Assembly: GCF_004168365.1 (NCBI RefSeq)
Contig: NZ_CP035704.1
Coordinates: 3,782,001 to 3,846,000 of the forward strand
DNA: 64,000 bases
Source: Pseudolysobacter antarcticus
GTDB taxonomy: Bacteria; Pseudomonadota; Gammaproteobacteria; Xanthomonadales; Rhodanobacteraceae
Direction: 5' to 3'
Part shown: piece by piece, positions 34,345 through 44,914 of the stretch
Position numbering within the stretch: the stretch's first letter is position 1
How the letters are laid out: the number at the start of each line of letters is the position of its first letter
Notes under the pieces: generated by a model
Told to the model about the DNA's origin: nothing
The model's database searches: none
Seen by the model: only the letters and a program-made list of their open reading frames with translations
Made by a program: the position numbers and the translations under genes

Positions 34345-37300
34345 TCAACCTACCCAGACACGCGCGTTCTGGAACATGCGCAGCCACGGCGAATCCTCGC
34401 CCCACTCTTGCGGGTGCCACGACATCTGCACGCTGCGGAATACGCGTTCGGGATGCGGCATCAGGATCGTCACGCGCCCGTCGGCCGCGGTCAGGCCGGT
34501 AATACCGCCGCTCGAGCCATTGATGTTGAGCGGATAATTCTCAGTCGCGCGACCGCGGTTGTCGACAAAGCGCAAGCATGGCGAGACTTTTTTCGTGTCA
34601 CTACTTTCAGCGTATTCGATGCGGCCTTCGCCATGAGCGACCACGACTGGAATGCGCGAGCCTTGCATGTCGGTGAAGAAAATCGACGGCGACTCCAGCA
34701 CCTCGACAGTGACCAGCCGTGCTTCATATTGCTCCGACGTATTGCGCTCGAAACTCGGCCAGTTCTGCGCGCCAGGAATAATTTCCTTGAGCGCCGCCAA
34801 CATCTGGCAACCGTTGCATACCCCGAGCGCGAATTTTTTCGGATCGGCAAAAAACCGCGTGAATTGTTCGCGCAACATTGGATTGAACAGGATCGATGTC
34901 GCCCAGCCGCGACCGGCGCCGAGTACGTCGCCGTAGGAAAATCCGCCGCACGCAGCAAGGCCGACAAATTCATCCAGCGTGTAGCGGCCCGATTGCAGAT
35001 CGGTCATATGCACATCGAACGTATCGAAGCCGGCGCGATTGAACGCCGCCGCCATTTCGATTTGTCCGTTCACGCCCTGATCGCGCAGGATCGCGATACG
35101 TGGCCGCGTGCCTGCACCGATGAATTTCGCGGCGATATTCTGCGCCGGCTCGAAGCTCAGCTTCGGACTGATGCCGAGATCTTCCTCGCTGCAGCGCCAG
35201 ATGTTTTCTGCATCCGCGCAGACCGGATTGTCGCGCCGCTGTTGCATCGCGTGACTGGTTTCCGACCACATCGTGATCAGATCCTGCCACATCCAACGCG
35301 CGACGATTTCCGTGCCGGAACGCAGCACGATGCTGAGTTTCGGTTTCGGTCGGCCGATCAGATGCGCCAGTTTTTCCAGCGCATGATGTTGCAGCAGCGC
35401 GATGAACTTTTCGCGATCGCCGGCGCGAATCTGCACCACCGCGCCGAGCTCTTCGGTGAATAGTGCACGTAACGCGTTATCGGCCCAGCCGGACAGATCG
35501 ATGCCGAGTCCGCAATGTCCGGCGAACGCCATTTCGAACGCGGTGATCAGTGCGCCGCCGTCGGAGCGATCGTGATACGCGAGCAGCAAACCGAGCTGAT
35601 TCGCTTCCTGGATCGCGGCGAAAAAATTCTTCAGCAACACGGGATCATCAAGATCGGCCGGCGCGCCACCGCTGCGATTGAATACCTGCGTGAGTGCCGA
35701 ACCGCCGAGGCGATTCTGCCCGGCGCCGAGATCGATCAGCCACAGTTCGCTCTCACCCTGATCGAGTCGCAATTGCGGCGTCAGCGATGAGCGAACATCG
35801 CCGACACGCGCAAACGCAGTGACGATCAGCGATACCGGCGCGACCGTCTTGCGCTGGCGCTCGCCGTCGTTCCACACGGTGTGCAGCGAGAGCGAATCCT
35901 TGCCGACCGGAATCGAAATGCCGAGCGCGGGACACAACTCCATACCGACCGCTTTCACCGCATCAAACAAAGCCGCGTCTTCGGTCGCATACGAGACCGC
36001 CGCCATCCAGTTGGCCGAGAGTTTGATTTCCTGCAACGCCGCGATCGGCGCCGCCGCCATGTTGGTTATCGCCTCGCCTACCGCGAGGCGCGCCGATGCG
36101 GCGGCGGAAATGAGCGCGACCGGACTACGCTCGCCCATCGCCATTGCTTCGCCAGCGTAGCCATCGAAATCATTCAAGGTGACGGCGCAATCGGCGACTG
36201 GCACTTGCCACGGCCCGACCATCGGATCGCGCGAACACAAACCGCCGACGCTGCGATCGCCGATCGTGATCAGGAACGATTTGCTGCCCACCGCCGGCAG
36301 GCGCAACACGCGTTTCACCGCTTCATCGATCGTGATGCCATCGAGATCGGCGACCAGATCGACGCGAGGCGTGGGGCGTTTGGTATTGCGCTGCATCTTC
36401 GGCGCCTTGCCGAACAAAACATCCATCGGCAGGTCGATTACGGTCTCGCCGAGCAGTGAATCGGTGAGCAATAATTTTTCTTCGGTACCGACTTCGCCGA
36501 CGATCGCATACGGGCAACGCTCGCGTGCACACAGCGCTTCGAACGCGGCCAGACTTTCTGGCGCGATGCCGAGCACGTAGCGTTCCTGCGACTCGTTACA
36601 CCATATCTGCATCGGCGTTAGCTGCGGATCGGCGCACGGAATCTTGCGCAATTCGATACGCCCGCCGACGTCACTGTCGTGCAGGATTTCCGGGATCGCA
36701 TTCGACAATCCGCCAGCGCCGACATCGTGAATCGTGATGATCGGATTGTGCGCTCCGAGCGCCCAGCAACGATCGATCACTTCCTGACAACGACGTTCCA
36801 TTTCCGGGTTGTCGCGTTGCACTGAGGCGAAATCCAGCGCTTCGGAACTCGCGCCACCGGCAACGGATGATGCCGCGCTGCCGCCGAGCCCGATCAGCAT
36901 GGCCGGACCGCCGAGCACGACTACCGCAGCACCTTGCGTGAGACGACGTTTTTCGACGTGTTCGTGTTTCAGATTGGCGATGCCGCCGGCGATCATGATC
37001 GGTTTGTCGTACCCGCGGCGCAGCCCGACTTCGGCGGTTTCCTGCTCGAACGTGCGGAAATATCCGCCGAGTGCGGGCCGACCGAATTCGTTGTTGAATG
37101 CCGCGGCGCCGAGCGGGCCGTCGCGCATGATCTCGAATGCGGTGGCCATGCGCGGCGGCAACGGACGATCCTGTTCCCACACGCGCGGCAGGCCAGGAAT
37201 GCGTAGATGCGATACGGTGAATCCGGTCAGACCGGCTTTTGGTTTGCCGCCGCGGCCGGTCGCGCCTTCGTCGCGAATCTCGCCGCCCGCGCCGGTCGAT

Positions 37301-38205
37301 GCGCCGGGAAACGGCGAAATCGCGGTTGGGTGATTATGCGTCTCGACCTTGATCGCGTAATCGATTTGTTCCGCATGCGCGGTGTATTTGCCACTCGCTG
37401 GATCGGCGTACCAGCGCTGTCCGTGACTGCCTTCGATCACCGCGGCGTTGTCGGAATATGCCGACAAGGTGAACTGCGGTGCGAGCGCATGGGTGTTCTT
37501 GATCATCGCAAACAACGAATCGGTTTGTGCCTCGCCGTCGATCTTCCAACTCGCGTTAAAAACCTTGTGCCTGCAATGTTCGGAATTGGCCTGCGCGAAC
37601 ATCATGAGTTCGGCATCGCTCGGATCGCGGCCTAGCTCCTGATAACGATCCGCAAGATAGCCAATTTCATCCGCCGACAAGGCCAGACCGAGATTCTGAT
37701 TAGCATGTTTCAGCGCATTCAGCGGCGAACTGCCGAGCGCGACATGTTCGAGCGCACCGGGTTTTCCGGCCAGAAAAAGATTCTGCGCCGCAGCCAGATC
37801 GGTGATCACCGATTGCGTCATCGGATCGTGCACAGCGCGCAGCAAAATATCCCAGGCGGCGCTATTCGGCGCGATCACGGCGCTTAGTTCACACGCCATG
37901 CCGCGCTCGACGCGCTGCACTGGAAAACCGCAACCTTGCAGGATATCGGTCGCCTTGCTCGACCACGGCGACAGCGTACCGAGCCGCGGCACGACCCACA
38001 GACTCGCCGTTTGCGGTGCGCCCGGCGTCGCCTTCAGCACGCGGCAAAGTTGCGCAGGATCGGGTTGTGCGTCGTCGCTGACGGCGATGAAATAAATCCA
38101 GCGCGCGGACTTCAGCATGCAGCCGACTTCGGCGGCGGCGAGTTCACGGTTGATGCGTTCCAGACGGAACGGCGAGAGGGCGGCACTGCCGTCAAAAACA
38201 ATCAT
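34345..38205 (-). CDS. purL: phosphoribosylformylglycinamidine synthase
   Basis: 1286 residues from the ATG at 38205, giving the usual N-terminus '[20 protein letters not shown]'; the frame continues upstream to 38343 without homology. The enzyme converts FGAR plus glutamine and ATP to FGAM in purine synthesis. It has the full proteobacterial single-chain layout: N-terminal and linker domains, FGAM-synthetase core ('[20 protein letters not shown]', 'VSPFPG'-like and AIR-synthase repeats), and a C-terminal class I glutaminase with nucleophile Cys in '[10 protein letters not shown]' and 'MPHPERVF' His/Glu. Length is normal and no motif is missing. Confidence 0.97.
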   Translation of the reverse strand: MIVFDGSAALSPFRLERINRELAAAEVGCMLKSARWIYFIAVSDDAQPDPAQLCRVLKATPGAPQTASLWVVPRLGTLSPWSSKATDILQGCGFPVQRVERGMACELSAVIAPNSAAWDILLRAVHDPMTQSVITDLAAAQNLFLAGKPGALEHVALGSSPLNALKHANQNLGLALSADEIGYLADRYQELGRDPSDAELMMFAQANSEHCRHKVFNASWKIDGEAQTDSLFAMIKNTHALAPQFTLSAYSDNAAVIEGSHGQRWYADPASGKYTAHAEQIDYAIKVETHNHPTAISPFPGASTGAGGEIRDEGATGRGGKPKAGLTGFTVSHLRIPGLPRVWEQDRPLPPRMATAFEIMRDGPLGAAAFNNEFGRPALGGYFRTFEQETAEVGLRRGYDKPIMIAGGIANLKHEHVEKRRLTQGAAVVVLGGPAMLIGLGGSAASSVAGGASSEALDFASVQRDNPEMERRCQEVIDRCWALGAHNPIITIHDVGAGGLSNAIPEILHDSDVGGRIELRKIPCADPQLTPMQIWCNESQERYVLGIAPESLAAFEALCARERCPYAIVGEVGTEEKLLLTDSLLGETVIDLPMDVLFGKAPKMQRNTKRPTPRVDLVADLDGITIDEAVKRVLRLPAVGSKSFLITIGDRSVGGLCSRDPMVGPWQVPVADCAVTLNDFDGYAGEAMAMGERSPVALISAAASARLAVGEAITNMAAAPIAALQEIKLSANWMAAVSYATEDAALFDAVKAVGMELCPALGISIPVGKDSLSLHTVWNDGERQRKTVAPVSLIVTAFARVGDVRSSLTPQLRLDQGESELWLIDLGAGQNRLGGSALTQVFNRSGGAPADLDDPVLLKNFFAAIQEANQLGLLLAYHDRSDGGALITAFEMAFAGHCGLGIDLSGWADNALRALFTEELGAVVQIRAGDREKFIALLQHHALEKLAHLIGRPKPKLSIVLRSGTEIVARWMWQDLITMWSETSHAMQQRRDNPVCADAENIWRCSEEDLGISPKLSFEPAQNIAAKFIGAGTRPRIAILRDQGVNGQIEMAAAFNRAGFDTFDVHMTDLQSGRYTLDEFVGLAACGGFSYGDVLGAGRGWATSILFNPMLREQFTRFFADPKKFALGVCNGCQMLAALKEIIPGAQNWPSFERNTSEQYEARLVTVEVLESPSIFFTDMQGSRIPVVVAHGEGRIEYAESSDTKKVSPCLRFVDNRGRATENYPLNINGSSGGITGLTAADGRVTILMPHPERVFRSVQMSWHPQEWGEDSPWLRMFQNARVWVG

Positions 38206-38371
38206 GAGGCACTCTGAAGCAACCGCCAGAATCAATCGGCGCCCAAGCACTTGCAGCGCAAGAACTTGAGAAGTGTGGAGGTATTGTTGGCAAGGACGAC
38301 ATCCAACGACCGAACTCGCGCAGACTCCCCATGGAGTCGTCAATCAAGGCGCGAGGCGCGCAATGATAACG

Positions 38372-38403
38372 AAAACGGCAGGTATCCGCGAGAATACCTG
38401 CCG
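38372..38403 (-). terminator. Rho-independent terminator after the dsbC-like gene
   Basis: A perfect 10-bp stem (38394-38403 with 38376-38385) and 8-base loop stand 24 bp after the stop of the disulfide isomerase gene. On the minus strand they are followed by TTTTCGTT (from 38375). Confidence 0.8.
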
Positions 38404-38427
38404 TCGATGGTGTTGCTGGCGACGCTG

Positions 38428-39183
38428 TTATTGCGTGCCGCCGCTCGTTGCGACTTTCTTCTGCGCGGCGATGCGATCGAGCTCGGCGGCGAGTTGCGGC
38501 GGCGAATACGCCACTTGCGCCTGGATCTGCGTGCCGTCTTCGGCGTAGAAACTCGGCGTGCCGTTGACGCCGATATCGTTACCGATCTTCATCGTTTCGG
38601 CGATCGGGTTATCGCAGGTCTTGCTGCCGGGATCCTTGCCGAGCATCGCCGCGTTCCACGCCGCGTTGCGATCGGTCGAGCACCATACCGACACGGTTTT
38701 CTTGTCCGAACCCGGATGGATGCTGAGCGGGAACAGCATGTACTGCACTTCGATGCCGGCCTTGTTGTAGTCGGCCATCTGCTCGTGGAACTTGCGGCAA
38801 TACGGGCAATCGACATCGGTGAACACCGTGACCACATGCTTGGTGGTCTTCGGCGCGAACACGATGCGCTTGCTGACGGGCACGCCATCCAGCACGCTCT
38901 TGCGCGACTTCGCCAGGCGAGCCTCGGTCAGATCGAGCTTGTTGGCCATGTCGTACAGATTGCCCTGCAGCAAATATTTGCCGTCGGCGCTGGCGTAAAC
39001 CACGGCGTGACCGATGCCGACTTCGTAAAAGCCAGGCAGCACCGATTTGTCGACCGAATCGATCTGCGCCGTCGGCACCAGCGCATGAATGGCATCACGG
39101 ATCGCCTTGTCGGCATTGTCAGCCGCGTGCGCCGTCAGTGTCGCTCCACCCAAGGCAGCAGCTATCAGAATTTTGTTCAACAT
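38428..39183 (-). CDS. dsbC: periplasmic disulfide isomerase, DsbC family
   Basis: 251 residues from the ATG at 39183, preceded by GAGGA at good spacing; the longer frame to 39336 lacks support. The signal peptide (MLNKILIAAALGGATLTAHA) leads to the DsbC dimerisation domain ('GFYEVGIGHAVVYASADGKY', 'LLQGNLYD'). The thioredoxin-fold part carries the active-site CPYC (126-129), a second cysteine pair (C168, C190) as in E. coli DsbC, and the cis-Pro loop 'NGTPSF' (P210). It should correct disulfides in periplasmic proteins, useful for T2SS cargo. It lies between xerD and purL, an arrangement like xerD-dsbC in E. coli. Confidence 0.95.
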   Translation of the reverse strand: MLNKILIAAALGGATLTAHAADNADKAIRDAIHALVPTAQIDSVDKSVLPGFYEVGIGHAVVYASADGKYLLQGNLYDMANKLDLTEARLAKSRKSVLDGVPVSKRIVFAPKTTKHVVTVFTDVDCPYCRKFHEQMADYNKAGIEVQYMLFPLSIHPGSDKKTVSVWCSTDRNAAWNAAMLGKDPGSKTCDNPIAETMKIGNDIGVNGTPSFYAEDGTQIQAQVAYSPPQLAAELDRIAAQKKVATSGGTQ

Positions 39184-39350
39184 TGCAGTTTTCCTCGAAG
39201 GGGGACGCCGAGATCTCGGTTGCCGAAGATTCGACAGACCGGAGTAGATCGCTTTGCCTTTCATTGTCGCACGCAGACGCGTACTCACCAAACGCCCCGC
39301 TTCGACAACCTTTCGCAGAATTGGTTCGCCAACCACGAATATCGTAGCAA

Positions 39351-40277
39351 TCAGCCGCGCGGATGATGTTCGGCATGCAGCCGTTTCAGACCTTCCTTGG
39401 CGATCAGGGTGTAGATCTGCGTGGTCGACAGCGAGCTGTGTCCTAGCAACATCTGCAGCGCGCGCAGATCGGCGCCGTGATTCAGCAGATGCGTCGCAAA
39501 CGAATGCCGCAGCACGTGCGGCGAGATGCGCCGGATGTCGATGCCGGCCACCAGCGCATGTTTTTTCACCATGAACCAGAACATCTGCCGGGTCATGCCG
39601 GCGCCGCGCGCGGTGACAAACAGCGCATCGACCACACGACCGCGCAACAATGCAACGCGCGAATCCCGCATGTAGCGATCAAGCCATTCGATCGCTTCAT
39701 CGCCGATCGGCACGAGTCGATCCTTGCCGCCTTTGCCGCGCACGCGCAGCACGCCTTGGCGCAGATTCACTTGGTCCAGCGTCAACCCGACCAGTTCGCT
39801 GACGCGCAAGCCGGTGGCGTAGATCAGCTCGAACATCGCGCGATCGCGCAGGCCGAGCGTGCCGCCGACATCCGGTGCGTGGATCAGCGCCTCGACCTGG
39901 TTTTCGGTCAGCGCCTTCGGCAAGGATCGCGGCAATTTCGGCGGATCGAGTAACAGCGTCGGATCGTCGCTGATCGTGCCGAGACGCAACTGCACTCTGA
40001 AATACTGACGCAGGCTCGAAACCAGACGCGCGTTGCTGCGCACCTTGTGCGTGGTATCGGTGCGCTCGCGAATGTAATCCTGCAGATGCACGCGTGTGCA
40101 TGCATTCAGATCTGTGCCGAGCGCTTCGAGCCAGCGCGCGAGCCCTTCCATGTCACGCCGATACGCCGCCAGCGTATTTTTCGACAATCCGTTTTCGGCC
40201 CAGATGCGATCGAGAAAAATATCGATGCGCTGGCGTTCGATCGGTTGAATTGCAGCGAGTTTGCTGGCTTTCGGCAT
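39351..40277 (-). CDS. xerD: tyrosine recombinase XerD
   Basis: 308 residues from the ATG at 40277; the frame upstream to 40583 is unrelated to the family. XerD with XerC resolves chromosome dimers at dif. The N-terminal SAM-like domain ('FLDRIWAENGLSKNTLAAYR') precedes the catalytic domain with R158 (ATGLRVSEL), K182 (GKGGKDR), H254 and R257 (HVLRHSFATH), H280 (LLGHSSLSTTQIYT) and the nucleophile Y289. All six are present. dsbC follows 167 bp downstream, the order found in E. coli. Confidence 0.97.
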   Translation of the reverse strand: MPKASKLAAIQPIERQRIDIFLDRIWAENGLSKNTLAAYRRDMEGLARWLEALGTDLNACTRVHLQDYIRERTDTTHKVRSNARLVSSLRQYFRVQLRLGTISDDPTLLLDPPKLPRSLPKALTENQVEALIHAPDVGGTLGLRDRAMFELIYATGLRVSELVGLTLDQVNLRQGVLRVRGKGGKDRLVPIGDEAIEWLDRYMRDSRVALLRGRVVDALFVTARGAGMTRQMFWFMVKKHALVAGIDIRRISPHVLRHSFATHLLNHGADLRALQMLLGHSSLSTTQIYTLIAKEGLKRLHAEHHPRG

Positions 40278-40445
40278 GGAATGGTCGCACTTGATCGGAT
40301 GTCGTAGATGACGCTCGCGCGCGCAACCACGAAAGATTTGCACTGTAATGCATTGCGCCGGCTTGCCGCAGCGCAGGCACCAACAGACTTGAACTTGGAT
40401 CGGCAAAGCGCCAACCTGCGCGCCTAAACCCTGCCATGCGTAACC

Positions 40446-40865
40446 ATGAATAACCCAACGCCGCCGCCACTGTTGCATCTGCGCCTCGCTGCGGGCATCT
40501 ACGATTTTTTCCCGCTGCTGCCGATCTGGTTCTTCAGCGCGGCGGCGTGCCTGCTCGCGACCAACGGCACGCTGGACTATCACGCGTGGTGGTATCGCAC
40601 GGTGATGTTGCTTGTGACCGCAGCGTATTTCGTGATCTCGTGGAACCGCGGCGGCCAGACGATCGGCCTCAAGGCGTGGCGTTTGCGCGTGAGCCGCGCC
40701 GATGGTTCACGCCTGAATCTGCCGCGCGCCACGCTGCGTTTTTTTGTCGCGCTGGTTTCGCTATTCGCCTGCGGCCTCGGATTTTTCTGGGCCCTGCTCG
40801 ATCCACAACGTCGCACCTGGCACGATATCGCGGCGGGCACGGTAGTGCAGCGCCTGCCGAAATAA
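40446..40865 (+). CDS. RDD-family membrane protein
   Basis: 139 residues. The RDD signature is seen as 'RLAAGIYDFFPLLPIWFF' at the start, then 'GQTIGLKAWRLRVSRADG' in the middle and 'DPQRRTWHDIAAGTVVQR' at the end. Three hydrophobic segments span about residues 20-40, 50-66 and 95-115. Some RDD proteins are proposed Na+/H+ antiporters, but most are uncharacterised. It is divergent from xerD (168-bp gap) and convergent with lptG (stops 19 bp apart). Confidence 0.92.
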   Translation: MNNPTPPPLLHLRLAAGIYDFFPLLPIWFFSAAACLLATNGTLDYHAWWYRTVMLLVTAAYFVISWNRGGQTIGLKAWRLRVSRADGSRLNLPRATLRFFVALVSLFACGLGFFWALLDPQRRTWHDIAAGTVVQRLPK

Positions 40866-40884
40866 TCGTCAGGCACCGCGGCGG

Positions 40885-42006
40885 CTAGGCGCTTCGTCGG
40901 AAATATACACCTGCGAGCAAAATCAGCACGACCGACGGCAAGATGTTGGTCAAGGCCATGTCGAATCCGTACACCGAACCGACGCTGACGATCGACTGCT
41001 GCAAAAACGCGTAACTCACGGCCAGCACCATGCCGAGAAACAGGCGTTTGCCGAGGCCGCCGGTGCGCAGTGCACCGAACGCAAATGGCACCGCGCAAAA
41101 CGCAAGCACGAGCACATTCAGCGGATAGAAAATTCGCGCCCAGTACGCACGTTTGTAGCTCGACGCATCCTGCTGGTTACGCTCGAGATATTCGATATTG
41201 CGCGCGAGATTGCGCGTCGCCATGTTTTCCGGATGCGCGATCGACAGCGGCAGCACGCGCGGATCGAGGCCGGAGGCCCAATGCATGTTCGGCACGATCG
41301 TGGTCGAAACCTCGGTGCCCTTGAACTCGGTGCGGCGCACGTCCTGCATGGTCCAGTCGCTGTGCGCAAAGATCGCGGTTTTCGCCAGCGACAACGTACT
41401 CAGTTGACCTTCCGGCGTGAACTCGAACACACGCACATCGCTAAGCTCGACCTCATCTTCGCCCTTCACACGCCGCGTGCGAGCACGCTTGGCATTGATC
41501 ACCGCCGCGCCATCGCGCGCCCACAGGCCACCGCCTTTGGCGATTGCGATGTCCTTGGCTTTGGCGACGAGCGCCAGCGACTGCGCTTTTTGTTCACCGA
41601 GCGGCCCGATGGTTTCGCCGACCAGCGCGACCAACGCAGTGAGCAGCGACAACGCCAATACCGCGGATGCGCAGATGCGCAATTTGGACAATCCTGCAGC
41701 ACGCAAGGCGATCAATTCGCTGGTCGCGGCAAGGCTGCCGAGCCCCATCAACGTGCCGATCATCGCGGCGTAGCAAAACCACTCGTACGTGCGGCGCGGC
41801 AAGGTCAGCAACACATATGTGGCCGCTTTGCCCAGGGTGTACTGGCCCTGCCCCACGCTGTTGGCTTCGCTGACGAAAATTCGCAATGCATCGAAACCCA
41901 CCAATACCGACCAAGTGATGAGCACTGCAGTGAGCACGGCGATGCCGACCAGTTTGTCGACGCGCTTGAAACGCAGTCGATCGCGCAATCCGGAAATGAC
42001 CGTCAT
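40885..42006 (-). CDS. lptG: LPS export permease LptG
   Basis: 373 residues from the ATG at 42006, which overlaps the lptF stop (ATGA). LptG, with LptF and LptB, extracts lipopolysaccharide from the inner membrane. Six transmembrane helices are visible, three at each end ('VLTAVLITWSVLVGFDAL', 'LVLAFCAVPFAFGALRTG'), flanking a periplasmic beta-jellyroll of about 180 residues. 'ELIALRAAGLSKLRI' is the coupling-helix signature for contact with LptB. Typical length and organisation. Confidence 0.95.
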   Translation of the reverse strand: MTVISGLRDRLRFKRVDKLVGIAVLTAVLITWSVLVGFDALRIFVSEANSVGQGQYTLGKAATYVLLTLPRRTYEWFCYAAMIGTLMGLGSLAATSELIALRAAGLSKLRICASAVLALSLLTALVALVGETIGPLGEQKAQSLALVAKAKDIAIAKGGGLWARDGAAVINAKRARTRRVKGEDEVELSDVRVFEFTPEGQLSTLSLAKTAIFAHSDWTMQDVRRTEFKGTEVSTTIVPNMHWASGLDPRVLPLSIAHPENMATRNLARNIEYLERNQQDASSYKRAYWARIFYPLNVLVLAFCAVPFAFGALRTGGLGKRLFLGMVLAVSYAFLQQSIVSVGSVYGFDMALTNILPSVVLILLAGVYFRRSA

Positions 42007-43127
42007 GGCGTGGCCACGGCGACGCGCGTCGGCGCGCGCGGCTTCGGCATTTGCTGGCTGCGCCAGAGCAACCACAACGCCAGCGCGAGCGTGGGAATAT
42101 GCACCCACCAGCAACCGAATGCGGCCGGCAATTTGCCTTGGGCAATCCACGAACGACTCAAGGTCAGGCCGGTGTAATAAATGAAATACGTCAGCAAGCC
42201 GACCAGCAATTTGGCGAAACGCGGTTCGCGTGGCGAGGTACGCGACAGCGGCAAGGCGAGCAGCATCAATACCAGCGCTTCGATCGGTGCGGCCAGGCGC
42301 CAGTGAAGCTCTGCGCGCTGCACCGGATCGCTGCTCGCGAGCAGCACGCTGGTCGGCGCGCTGCGCTTCATAGAATCCTGATCGCCATCGGCATCGCTAT
42401 CGGGCAATTTCGGATCGTTGCGCTCGTAACGCAGCAGCCGAAAATTATCCTGGCCGAGTACGCCTTCGACACGGAATCCGTTGTTCAAACGCAGATAACG
42501 GCCGATGCCATCGGCCTCGTGATACATCTCGCCGTTCGCCGCGGTGGTGATGCTGATCTCGGCATTGCCATCCTTGTTTTTCTGCTCACTCACGACGAAA
42601 AAATGATCGAAGTGGGTACCGTCGGGACTCATGTTCGAAACATAAATCACGCCGTTGCGATTTGGCATGTCGACAAAATGTCCGGGTTCCAGACCCGCGA
42701 CAATCAGCGATCGGCTCGCCTCCTGCTGCAAGGTTTGCGACATGCGTACCGACGCCGGTGCGAGCCAGAAAGAAATGGCCGCGAGCACGATCATCGTCGG
42801 CAACGCCAGCAGCAGCAGCGGACGCAGCAGGCCTGTGATATTCAGCCCCGACGCGGCAAACACCGCCATCTCGCTATCGCGATACAAACGCCCGTAGGCC
42901 AGCAACACGGCGAGGAATACCGCCAGCGGCAGCAGGATCGTCAGCGCATCGACAATGCGCAGGCCGATCAGCGCAAGCATCAGATCCGCCGGCACGCGAC
43001 CGCGCGCGATCTTGCCGACCAGATCGGCGACTACGCCGCCCAGAGTCACCAGCAACAACAGCAACGCGCTCGCGAAAAAACTCATCGCAAGTTCGCTCAG
43101 CAGATAACGATCAATGATTCGCAGCAT
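42003..43127 (-). CDS. lptF: LPS export permease LptF
   Basis: 374 residues starting 'MLRIIDRYLLSELAMSFFA', a typical LptF N-terminus. The coupling region is 'RLYRDSEMAVFAASGLN', with flanking transmembrane triplets and a central periplasmic domain containing the conserved 'SFWLAPASVRMSQTL' segment. It acts with LptG and LptB in LPS export. It is divergent from pepA across a 205-bp interval, the same arrangement as in E. coli. Confidence 0.95.
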   Translation of the reverse strand: MLRIIDRYLLSELAMSFFASALLLLLVTLGGVVADLVGKIARGRVPADLMLALIGLRIVDALTILLPLAVFLAVLLAYGRLYRDSEMAVFAASGLNITGLLRPLLLLALPTMIVLAAISFWLAPASVRMSQTLQQEASRSLIVAGLEPGHFVDMPNRNGVIYVSNMSPDGTHFDHFFVVSEQKNKDGNAEISITTAANGEMYHEADGIGRYLRLNNGFRVEGVLGQDNFRLLRYERNDPKLPDSDADGDQDSMKRSAPTSVLLASSDPVQRAELHWRLAAPIEALVLMLLALPLSRTSPREPRFAKLLVGLLTYFIYYTGLTLSRSWIAQGKLPAAFGCWWVHIPTLALALWLLWRSQQMPKPRAPTRVAVATP

Positions 43128-43142
43128 CAGTGGTACTTATGC

Positions 43143-43242
43143 ATTAAACTGGCGGTTGGCGACGTGTCCGTATGATCCGGCTGAGTGTTTCGAACCCAGC
43201 TTTCGCGCATGTCGAACGGACGGCAAAGTAACCCAGTTTAAT
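43143..43242. repeat. 10-bp inverted repeat in the lptF-pepA divergent promoter region
   Basis: ATTAAACTGG (43143-43152) and its exact reverse complement (43233-43242) lie 80 bp apart between the divergent genes. A second 7-bp pair (CGGTTGG / CCAACCG) lies immediately to the right of each arm. It could be a paired operator; chance is not excluded. Confidence 0.35.
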
Positions 43243-43332
43243 CCAACCGTCGCTGACTAATCGTTATCCCTTCGTTGACGCACCGCCTGCGCGGTTCGCG
43301 CAACGACCCCGAATTTGTGCATGGAAAGACCG

Positions 43333-44829
43333 ATGAGCCTTGAATTCAGCACCACCAACGAAGCCCCTGAAACTGCGGCCAGCCCATGTGTCGTGGTCGG
43401 CGTTTACGACGATCGCATGCTCAGCAGCGCGGCTGCGCGCATCGATGAAAAATCCGACGGCGCGATCAAACGCCTGATCGATAGTGGCGATATCAGCGGC
43501 AAGCTCGGCAGCAGCACCTTGTTGTTTGCGCAGCCAGGCATCAATGCCGCGCGCGTGCTGATGATCGGTCTGGGTGAGCAGAAAAAATTCGATGCGGCGC
43601 GGTTTCAGCGCGTCAATGCGGAAGCCGCGAAACAGCTGAAATCCCTTCCGCTGGCATCGGCGACATCGTATCTCGTCGACATCGAAGTGCCTGGTCGTGA
43701 TGCGCACTGGAAATTGCGCCAGGCCGCGATTGTCAGCGATGCCGCTACCTACAAATACACCGCCACGTTCAAGCCGCGCGAAAAATCCAAGGCCGAACAA
43801 CTCGGCGCAATCGTATTTCACAGCCAAGCCGATTCCGGCACCGCGCTCGCGCAAGCCGAGGCGATGGCGCAAGGAATTTTGCTTGCGCGCGAACTCGGCA
43901 ACCTGCCGCCGAACATCTGCAACCCGGCCTATCTCGCCGAGCAGGCGAAAAAGATCGCCGATGCGCACGACGGCGTGAGTCTCGACGTGCTCGAACGCGC
44001 CGACATGGAAAAGCTCGGCATGGGTTCTTTGCTCGCCGTGGCACAAGGTTCGGCGAACGCCCCCAAGCTGATCGTGCTGCAATGGCGTGGTGCCGCCGAC
44101 AGCGAAAAACCGTACGCATTTGTCGGCAAGGGCATCACCTTCGATACCGGCGGCATTTCGCTGAAGCCCGGCGCGGGCATGGAAGAAATGAAGTTCGACA
44201 TGTGCGGTGCGGCGGGTGTGCTCGGCGCATTTTATGCTGCGGTATTGTTGAAGCTGCCGCTCAATCTCGTGACCGTCGTGCCGGCGGTCGAGAACATGCC
44301 GGACGGCGCGTCGTATCGCCCGAGCGATGTCGTTACCTCGATGTCCGGCATCACCATCGAAGTGCTCAACACCGACGCTGAAGGCCGCTTGATCTTGTGC
44401 GATGCGCTCACCTACGTGCAGAAATTCGATCCGCAGATCACCATCGATGCCGCGACGCTGACCGGCGCCTGTGTGGTCGCGCTCGGCAAACATGCTTCCG
44501 GCTTGATGAGTCAGGACGACGAACTCGTCGAGCAGCTGCTGAGCGCCGGCAATACCACGCTTGATCGCGCGTGGCGCCTGCCGCTGTGGGACGACTACCA
44601 GAATCAGCTCGACACCGGTTACGCCGACGTCGCCAACATCGGCGGCAAATATGCCGGCGCGATCACGGCGGGATGTTTCCTCGCACGTTTCACCGAGGGA
44701 TATCGTTGGGCGCATCTGGACATCGCCGGATCGGCGTGGGACGAAGGTCGCAAGGGTTCGGCGACCGGCCGACCAGTCGCGCTGCTCGTACAATATTTGC
44801 TGGATCGCGTCGCCGCAAACAAGGCTTGA
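43333..44829 (+). CDS. pepA: leucyl aminopeptidase (M17)
   Basis: 498 residues from the ATG at 43333 (MSLEFS..., the family's usual start; ATG 43321 is also in frame). PepA is a hexameric two-metal peptidase releasing N-terminal leucine and other residues, and in some bacteria also a DNA-binding regulator and Xer accessory protein. Metal and catalytic residues are in place: K266 and D271 in 'GKGITFDTGG', and D348, E350, R352 in 'NTDAEGRL', each four less than in E. coli. xerD lies 3 kb away, consistent with but not evidence for a Xer role. Confidence 0.97.
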   Translation: MSLEFSTTNEAPETAASPCVVVGVYDDRMLSSAAARIDEKSDGAIKRLIDSGDISGKLGSSTLLFAQPGINAARVLMIGLGEQKKFDAARFQRVNAEAAKQLKSLPLASATSYLVDIEVPGRDAHWKLRQAAIVSDAATYKYTATFKPREKSKAEQLGAIVFHSQADSGTALAQAEAMAQGILLARELGNLPPNICNPAYLAEQAKKIADAHDGVSLDVLERADMEKLGMGSLLAVAQGSANAPKLIVLQWRGAADSEKPYAFVGKGITFDTGGISLKPGAGMEEMKFDMCGAAGVLGAFYAAVLLKLPLNLVTVVPAVENMPDGASYRPSDVVTSMSGITIEVLNTDAEGRLILCDALTYVQKFDPQITIDAATLTGACVVALGKHASGLMSQDDELVEQLLSAGNTTLDRAWRLPLWDDYQNQLDTGYADVANIGGKYAGAITAGCFLARFTEGYRWAHLDIAGSAWDEGRKGSATGRPVALLVQYLLDRVAANKA

Positions 44830-44914
44830 AGTGACCCATCACGAGTGATTCGCGCATAATCGGCGCGCGCATGCGAATCGACATGCACGCCCTCGGCAAG
44901 CTTAAGGAACGATC

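Noticed and set aside
40278-40583. N-terminal extension of XerD
   Set aside because: The upstream 102 codons read into the promoter region and RDD gene antisense; XerD family length and start fit the ATG at 40277.
43264-44793. 509-residue open frame on the minus strand opposite pepA
   Set aside because: It is fully antisense to pepA, which has all catalytic residues; the frame is rich in Arg/His/Ala, typical of GC-rich shadow frames.
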